A stretch of DNA of 18,467 bases, taken from positions 5,408-23,874 of the forward strand of contig JAGPHL010000012.1 of assembly GCA_018055515.1 (NCBI GenBank), written 5' to 3'. Below the pieces are notes generated by a model that was given only the letters and a program-made list of their open reading frames with translations, was not told the origin of the DNA and did no database searches. Positions 14,801 through 18,467 of this stretch are shown piece by piece. Positions within the stretch are counted from its first letter, which is position 1, and every line of letters begins with the position of its first letter. Position numbers and translations under genes: made by a program. The DNA comes from Anaerolineae bacterium. GTDB lineage: Bacteria; Chloroflexota; Anaerolineae; B4-G1; SLSP01.

Positions 14801-15312
14801 GAGTGCCGTGCGATCTCGAGGAGGGGCAAAGCGCCGAGGACGGCGACCGCGTAAGAGTAGGCCGTGTGGATCCAGAACCAGGGCCCGTAAAGCGTTGTTG
14901 GCATCGCCCACCAGAGGGTTTGCGCCGCTGCTATCTCGTCGCGCCAGAACAGCCGGTGCAGGGGGATGGTCCAGATCACGGCCTGGGTGAGGAGGGGGAC
15001 GAGCAGCAGGAGCCAGCATTGGCGGCGGGACAGAGGGGGCTTGCGCGCAAATTCCCGCGTGGCAAACACCCAGGCGACCGGGACCAGACCGCGGCTGAGA
15101 AAACTCAGGCGTAGCAGGATGATTTTGAGGGTGACATTGGCGATCGTCAGCCTGAGCACCTCGCAGAGGGCCCAAAGCGCCAGCAAGGTGACGAGCCAGG
15201 TCGCGCCCTGTTGCTTCACGTTACGCCAGTAGTGCCAGCTGAGCGCTATCAGAGCCATCGTGGCGACGCCGAGCGCCAACGGATAGAATAAAGTTTGCAT
15301 ACCGGTGAGCAT
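11833..15312 (-). CDS. Membrane sensor histidine kinase: 7TM, PAS-GAF-PAS-PAS-GAF, HisKA_2, HATPase
   Basis: The protein has 1159 residues from the ATG at 15312. Seven membrane helices (about 8-225) match the histidine-kinase N-terminal 7TM module, including an LHRLFW motif near 118-123. PAS (about 235-342), GAF (365-515), PAS (535-648), PAS (662-765) and GAF (775-930) domains follow. The kinase core is HisKA_2 type, with H952 in DKINHRVKNNLASI, N1061 in ELTTNTVKHG and D1100 in RDDGPG. This core is typical of PdtaS-like kinases that signal to ANTAR-type receivers, which fits the receiver-kinase gene 7 nt downstream. AGAGGAG lies 11 nt before this ATG; the ATG at 15300 and a TTG at 15342 inside repeat DNA are alternatives. 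Ligands cannot be predicted from the sequence. Confidence 0.92.
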   Translation of the reverse strand: MLTGMQTLFYPLALGVATMALIALSWHYWRNVKQQGATWLVTLLALWALCEVLRLTIANVTLKIILLRLSFLSRGLVPVAWVFATREFARKPPLSRRQCWLLLLVPLLTQAVIWTIPLHRLFWRDEIAAAQTLWWAMPTTLYGPWFWIHTAYSYAVAVLGALPLLEIARHSTQRYREQAWFALLGALMLGCASAPVMLKEPARPNPADVLMAGMALLCTWGLYHYQWIGHSRSSDKVYDNIHEATVVLDTSRRVADMNQIACRLLKAPLEQTIGEPAERIFLPWTLWAPYLAGTEAAHAELLMDQDHGAQWLEVHTHPLRDANGKLTATVVTLQDISQRKWMEQALEARQRELAELNALSRAIASSLALNEVLQNIVNAVMRLFPQATDASVQLLDYTQSPPIRTCRYATQRREDQPILHFELGQGLAGIAAAEKITLNIPDVLEDPRYLWQKGLPEYRSMLVTPLLFGAEVLGTLSVAAPSPHAFGPNDARLLEDLARFASIAVQNANLYEQAQAEIAERQRAVAEMRQNESLYRALFEQTTDAIFIVNLQGDRYITANQRATTMLGYTLEELLTHHPNDIIMPEEREDAQARLKHLLAGETVPIYERRFRCKDGRILTTEISIVLIRDAEGTPLHFQSVVRDVTHRKASEEALRQSEEKHRLLLDSIQSPVLALDHEMHILYCNTAYASFVGRPTETLVGQTLSELFPNFTHSHTYNAYQRCLTTGEPQTVEGWSEAQYFKARIYPTLWGLLAIADNITEQKRAQDTLQKYAERLQILHEIDRAILEARSPEAIAHSTIQQIRKLIPCERSLIIECDPAGRSTLLALDDDASRLAPLEDPATIEERRQFAQDQPLAIADLESVTPRSPILERLYANGVRTCLWEPLLALEQPIGLLCLEATRPHAFRDEDVEIVGEVAASLAVAIRQARLNEQARQDAAIKTTLIDKINHRVKNNLASIIGLIFMAQRHLDPATQELCAPVLERLANQIHVLSTVHQMLSIAEWQMLPLAGLAEQVVRASLQVVGPQARIGVTVTPSPLKADSKQANSLALILHELTTNTVKHGIGERGVARITIHIETETPGPWGTAEGVRLEFRDDGPGYAEKVLESNDWHMGLYLVQRLVAINLRGVVTFHNDHGAAACLRFPISDQNSLFIPE

Positions 15313-15323
15313 GAAGACAAGTA

Positions 15324-15330
15324 CTCCTCT
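15324..15330 (-). promoter_or_regulatory. Ribosome binding site of the 7TM kinase, adjoining octamer repeats
   Basis: AGAGGAG on the minus strand, 11 nt before the ATG at 15312. It is the only good Shine-Dalgarno match near the candidate starts, although the spacing is longer than usual. Its 5' side directly touches the GATTTGCN octamer array at 15331-15362. Confidence 0.55.
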
Positions 15331-15362
15331 GCAAATCTGCAAATCAGTAAATCGACAAATCT
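15331..15362 (-). repeat. Degenerate octamer array (GATTTGCN units, minus strand)
   Basis: On the plus strand four consecutive units read GCAAATCT, GCAAATCA, GTAAATCG and ACAAATCT, each AAATC-centred with period 8. Read on the minus strand the unit is GATTTGCN or a variant, differing from the GATTCGCY unit near dinG by one T/C change. Confidence 0.75.
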
Positions 15363-15411
15363 CAAAATGAATTGCATGACCTGTTTGCCGCGGACTTCAG
15401 GCCGCTCGGAA

Positions 15412-15471
15412 AATCAGCGAGTCGGCGAAAAGGCGAAAAAGCGAATCAGCGAAAAAGCGAAGCACTTACGT
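15412..15471 (-). repeat. Degenerate octamer array with ACGTAAGTG junction word
   Basis: Seven period-8 units read AATCAGCG, AGTCGGCG, AAAAGGCG, AAAAAGCG, AATCAGCG, AAAAAGCG and AAGCACTT on the plus strand. The array ends in CACTTACGT (15463-15471), the complement of the ACGTAAGTG at 5822-5830. The whole block is therefore an inverted relative of the element before dinG. Confidence 0.75.
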
Positions 15472-15511
15472 TTCCACCTTCACACCTGGGCACGTGGGCA
15501 CGTTTATACCT

Positions 15512-16687
15512 TCATACGTCATTGCGGTAGGGAGGATAAGCGTCGGCGGACTCTGGAAGGGTGAAGAAGAACAGGCTGCCGCAGGCGGTCGCCGGGTCGG
15601 ACGCCGGCACGGGGCTGATGACGCCGACCTCACCTCCCATGCGCTCTACCAGATACTGCACCAGGTCCAGTCCCACTCCCGTTCCCTGCACCATCGAGAG
15701 GGGCGTGAGTGGCGTGAACAGGTTTTCCTGGTGCTCCTCTGGCATGCCGGGGCCGAAGTCGCGCACCCAAAAGCGGATCATGTTCTGCGGCAGCGTTGTC
15801 GCGCCGATTTCAATGCGGAAAGGCGGTCGCTCCGGCAAGCCATGGCTGACGGCGTTGCTGAGCAGGCTCACCCAGATTTCCTCTACCCAAGGCTCGTATC
15901 CTTCGGCGGTCGGCCAGCTGCCGGGGAGGCTCACCTCGATCTCCTGCCAGTCGCGCAGCCCTTGCAGCCGTTGAAGGGCGCTCTTGACGATTTCCGACAT
16001 GTCCAGCGGCTGGACTTCAATGTGGCCCGTTTGCCGTAGCCGGGCTCGCAGCAACAGCTCTTTGCTGATGTTCAGGATGGTGTAACTTTCGCGGTTAATC
16101 ACCCGAATCTGTTCTGCAATGGCCCGGCCTGAGTCTGCCGGCGGCTCCCGAAGCAGGGTCTCGGTGTACGTGATGATCTTCTTGAGCGGCGCCTTCAGGC
16201 CCTCGGCGACCGTGCCGGCAAACGCATCCAGCTCCGCATTGTAGAGCTCCAGCTCGGTATGCAGGCGTTGCAGCTCCATGAAATCCCGAAAGCGCGCCAG
16301 CGCGATGGTGATCGCCCGTTCGAGGTCTCTCTCGCGGGTCGGCTTGACCAGATAGGCTCCCACACCAATAGAACTTGCTTGCTGGACAAGCTCTGGGGAT
16401 TCGTAGGCGGTGACGACGACGACGGGGGTGGGACAGACCTGTTGAATTGCTGCGGCCGCTTTCAGCCCGGCGGTGTGATCGTCTTTCCCGGTCGCGGGAT
16501 CCATCATCCGCAAATCCATCACCACGACGTCGGGACGCAGCTCCTGGGTGAGCCGCACAGCTTCCGGCCCATCGTAGGCATTGCCGATTACCGTATAGCC
16601 GAGTTGCTCTAATTGCAGCTGCACCAGGCTGTTGGGAATCACTTCATCATCTACCACCAGAGCTTTGATGGCTGTCTCGCTGGTCAT
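15512..16687 (-). CDS. ANTAR-type receiver joined to histidine kinase-like core lacking the phospho-accepting His (pseudokinase)
   Basis: The protein has 391 residues from the ATG at 16687, which follows GAGGAG with a 7-nt gap; 29 further upstream codons overlap the previous gene and are rejected. REC (about 7-130) keeps D13/D14/E15, D58, T93 and K115 and shows the VTAYESPELV and AYLVKP segments of ANTAR-type receivers. The loop after D58 is about eight residues longer than in the paralogue (DPATGKDDHTAG). The H-box reads TVAEGLKAPLKKI, so Glu162 replaces the histidine. The ATPase half is well kept: N278 in LLSNAVSHG, DFGPG at 310-314 and GTGVGL at 335-340. It therefore probably binds ATP but cannot autophosphorylate at the canonical site. 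It is 13 nt downstream of the PAS-GAF kinase, its likely donor. Confidence 0.9.
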   Translation of the reverse strand: MTSETAIKALVVDDEVIPNSLVQLQLEQLGYTVIGNAYDGPEAVRLTQELRPDVVVMDLRMMDPATGKDDHTAGLKAAAAIQQVCPTPVVVVTAYESPELVQQASSIGVGAYLVKPTRERDLERAITIALARFRDFMELQRLHTELELYNAELDAFAGTVAEGLKAPLKKIITYTETLLREPPADSGRAIAEQIRVINRESYTILNISKELLLRARLRQTGHIEVQPLDMSEIVKSALQRLQGLRDWQEIEVSLPGSWPTAEGYEPWVEEIWVSLLSNAVSHGLPERPPFRIEIGATTLPQNMIRFWVRDFGPGMPEEHQENLFTPLTPLSMVQGTGVGLDLVQYLVERMGGEVGVISPVPASDPATACGSLFFFTLPESADAYPPYRNDV

Positions 16688-16700
16688 ACGGGAACTCCTC

Positions 16701-18356
16701 TTATCTGGACAACGTCGCTTTTTCTGCTGCCGGCAGGAGCTCGAAGGTGATGGCAGCCGCCGCGCCCGAATCATTGTACAGCTCCACTTGTCCCCGTAAA
16801 GGGCTGATGACCGTCATGCGAATCAGGCGCAGGCCGATGCTGGAGCGTGTGCCGTTGAGCACGTCTGCGGGCCAGCCGGGGCCAGTGTCGCGATATTCCA
16901 GGTGCACCTGCCGGCTGCCGTTCTGTTTCTTGCTGCGGATGTGCACCGTGATTCGTCCTTCCTCCTGCGCGGCGAAGGCGTGTTTGATGCTGTTCGTGGT
17001 CAGTTCGTTGATAATAATCGCCAGTCCCGTGGCTTGTTGCGGGGAAATGAAGAGCGTTTCGACGTCGGGCGGCGTGGCTTCAGAGCGCACCTGCACTTTG
17101 ATCTGCTGGCGTAGGGGTGAGGCGCCCAGCACGACATGGATGATCTCCTCCACCAGCCGCACCAGGGGGAGCGGCATCCATTGGGTTTCGGCCAGCAGGT
17201 TGTGGACGGTGGTGATGCTCTGAATTCGGTTGTAGATGTCCTGCAGGGTCGCGTAATAGTCCTGGGGCCCCTCGAAGGCGCGCTTCATTTCCAGCGTGAG
17301 GATTCCCATGATGGCGGCGAGGTTGTTTTTGACGCGATGGTTGATTTCTTCCAGCAGCATGGATTTGGTCAGGGCATCCTCGCGGGCCTGCTCGTAGAGC
17401 CGGGCATTGGCGATGGCGGTCGCCAGTTGATCCGCCAGCAGCTGGAACACCATCATGTCTGCCTCGTTGAGCGCCCCCTCCTGCGCCGATTGGATACTCA
17501 GTGCGCCGATGACTTCCCCGCGACTGGTAAGCGGCAAGGCCAGCTCGGCGCGGGTCTCCGGAAGCAGGGGATTGAGGTGATAGACCGCATCCTGGCTGAC
17601 GTCTGGCGCCAGACGCGCGCGGCGATGCGTGATGCACCAGCCCGTCATGGAGCTTGCGTCAATCGGCAGCCGATACCCCTCCGCGAGCAGGTGTTGCCCG
17701 GCCTCCCCCGTCCCCGCGCGCAAGACGGCCCATTTGCCGGTAGGATCAACCTCGAATAGCCCCACGTAGTACAGTCCAAAACGATCGCGAAGCAGATGGA
17801 CGCTCTCGTTGATCAATTGATCTACGTTGAGGATACTGCTGGCGGCCTGGGCGATCTGCGCCGCTGTTTCCAGCTGCGCGGTGCGCCGTTCCAACGCCGC
17901 TACCATCTGCCGCTGCGCTCGCAGGGCCAGTTCCCGGGTCGTGACGTTTTGGAAAATGATCACAGCGCCTTCCCACGCGCCGGAGGCTGCCAACAGCGGA
18001 GCGCTGTGAACTTCCAGGTACATCGTGTGGCCCAAGGGATGTTTCCAGCGTACCTGTTCGCCGGTCAGCGCCTTACCGGAGAGAATCTTGGCCAAAATCG
18101 GCTGCGCTTGGGGATCTTGGGCCAGCTCCAATTGCGTGATGGGATATCCCAGCCAGGAGGCTAACAGGCTTGCCTCTAATTCCAGGATTTGCGCGGCAGT
18201 GGGGCTGATGTAGCTGATGCAGTGTTGGGTGTTGATGTGCATGATGCCGATGGCGGACGTCGCCGGCGGCGGGACGCGATCGCCCGCGTTGGGGGCGCCA
18301 TAGCGCGCCTCGCTGTCGCTTGACGTTTCGCTCTGCCTCACAGAATTTTCTGCCAT
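16701..18356 (-). CDS. Soluble sensor histidine kinase: PAS, GAF, HisKA_2, HATPase
   Basis: The protein has 551 residues from the ATG at 18356, chosen because GGAG lies 9 nt upstream; ATGs at 18371 and 18365 lack such a site. There are no membrane helices. A low-complexity N-terminus (1-32) is followed by PAS (about 33-143), a coiled coil (145-165), GAF (about 165-318), a HisKA_2 dimerisation/phosphoacceptor region with H340 in EEINHRVKNNLAAI, and an ATPase domain with N455 in INELTTNSIKHAF and D490 in RDTGPGW. The HNLLAETQW and PLRGQVELYNDSG segments are close counterparts of those in the 7TM kinase downstream, so the two are paralogues in their kinase halves. It probably phosphorylates the receiver protein encoded 13 nt downstream. 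It is the first gene of this run inside the window. Confidence 0.92.
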   Translation of the reverse strand: MAENSVRQSETSSDSEARYGAPNAGDRVPPPATSAIGIMHINTQHCISYISPTAAQILELEASLLASWLGYPITQLELAQDPQAQPILAKILSGKALTGEQVRWKHPLGHTMYLEVHSAPLLAASGAWEGAVIIFQNVTTRELALRAQRQMVAALERRTAQLETAAQIAQAASSILNVDQLINESVHLLRDRFGLYYVGLFEVDPTGKWAVLRAGTGEAGQHLLAEGYRLPIDASSMTGWCITHRRARLAPDVSQDAVYHLNPLLPETRAELALPLTSRGEVIGALSIQSAQEGALNEADMMVFQLLADQLATAIANARLYEQAREDALTKSMLLEEINHRVKNNLAAIMGILTLEMKRAFEGPQDYYATLQDIYNRIQSITTVHNLLAETQWMPLPLVRLVEEIIHVVLGASPLRQQIKVQVRSEATPPDVETLFISPQQATGLAIIINELTTNSIKHAFAAQEEGRITVHIRSKKQNGSRQVHLEYRDTGPGWPADVLNGTRSSIGLRLIRMTVISPLRGQVELYNDSGAAAAITFELLPAAEKATLSR

Positions 18357-18365
18357 GCGCTGCAT

Positions 18366-18369
18366 CTCC
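18366..18369 (-). promoter_or_regulatory. Ribosome binding site deciding the PAS-GAF kinase start
   Basis: GGAG on the minus strand, 9 nt before the ATG at 18356. The two upstream in-frame ATGs at 18371 and 18365 have no comparable site. The remaining 96 nt to the window edge show only weak -10-like words (GATAAT, TATACT) and no clear promoter. Confidence 0.45.
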
Positions 18370-18467
18370 ATTTCGACAGAAAAGACCCTGAAGCGAAGTG
18401 TCCCCCGCTTTGAATTATCCTATTGGGTGTTCATGGGAGTAATTTCCTGGCTGCAATACAGTATATG

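Larger units (their letters stand above)
15313..15511. other. Intergenic spacer between the two signalling modules
   Basis: About 200 nt without a supported gene. Besides the two octamer arrays it holds the word pair GGGCACGT/GGGCACGTTT at 15488-15505 and a GCGGACTTCAGGCCGC imperfect palindrome near 15390-15405. I see no convincing -35/-10 pair for the 7TM kinase and no T-tailed hairpin after the upstream module, so read-through from one module to the next is possible. Confidence 0.6.

Overview
The window is high-GC bacterial DNA with twelve protein genes packed closely together. No rRNA, tRNA, CRISPR array or transposase was found. The long PAS/GAF sensor kinases with HisKA_2 cores, the long-type NadA, the extended -10 motifs reading GGTATAAT and the degenerate short-word repeats between genes together suggest a Chloroflexota bacterium, possibly of the Anaerolineae/Caldilineae type. 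That placement is inference from gene content; no search was run.

Region 1 (1-5582, all minus strand) reads from mnmA through a REC-GAF-class III cyclase protein, a small DEDDy exonuclease and a DUF4258 protein to an in-frame fusion of nadC and nadA that runs off the left edge. Gaps are 19-67 nt, so this could be one transcription unit. It mixes tRNA thiolation, cyclic-nucleotide-type signalling, nucleic acid processing and NAD synthesis. The cyclase domain has lost the transition-state arginine.

Region 2 (5583-5894) is a 312-nt intergenic stretch between the divergent mnmA and dinG genes. It holds a -10 box facing each way, three 17-nt repeats, an 8-bp inverted repeat and an array of degenerate octamers.

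Region 3 (5895-10687, plus strand) carries dinG (exonuclease plus Fe-S helicase), plsX (with an unusually hydrophobic membrane-tip insertion) and a two-helix membrane protein with a degenerate NERD-like domain. Its stop codon is one base from the stop of the convergent gene that follows (TGA-G-TCA).

Region 4 (10689-18356, minus strand) is a signalling cluster made of two parallel modules. Each has a HisKA_2-type sensor kinase followed after 7-13 nt by a protein with an ANTAR-type receiver joined to a histidine-kinase-like core. The upstream module has a soluble PAS-GAF kinase, and its partner has Glu where the phospho-accepting His should be. The downstream module has a 7TM, triple-PAS, double-GAF kinase, and its partner keeps the His. 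The likely logic is sensor kinase to receiver to attached kinase or pseudokinase core, and the final output is not visible here. The modules are separated by about 200 nt of octamer repeats. These match the element near dinG in inverted orientation, including a shared ACGTAAGTG junction word.
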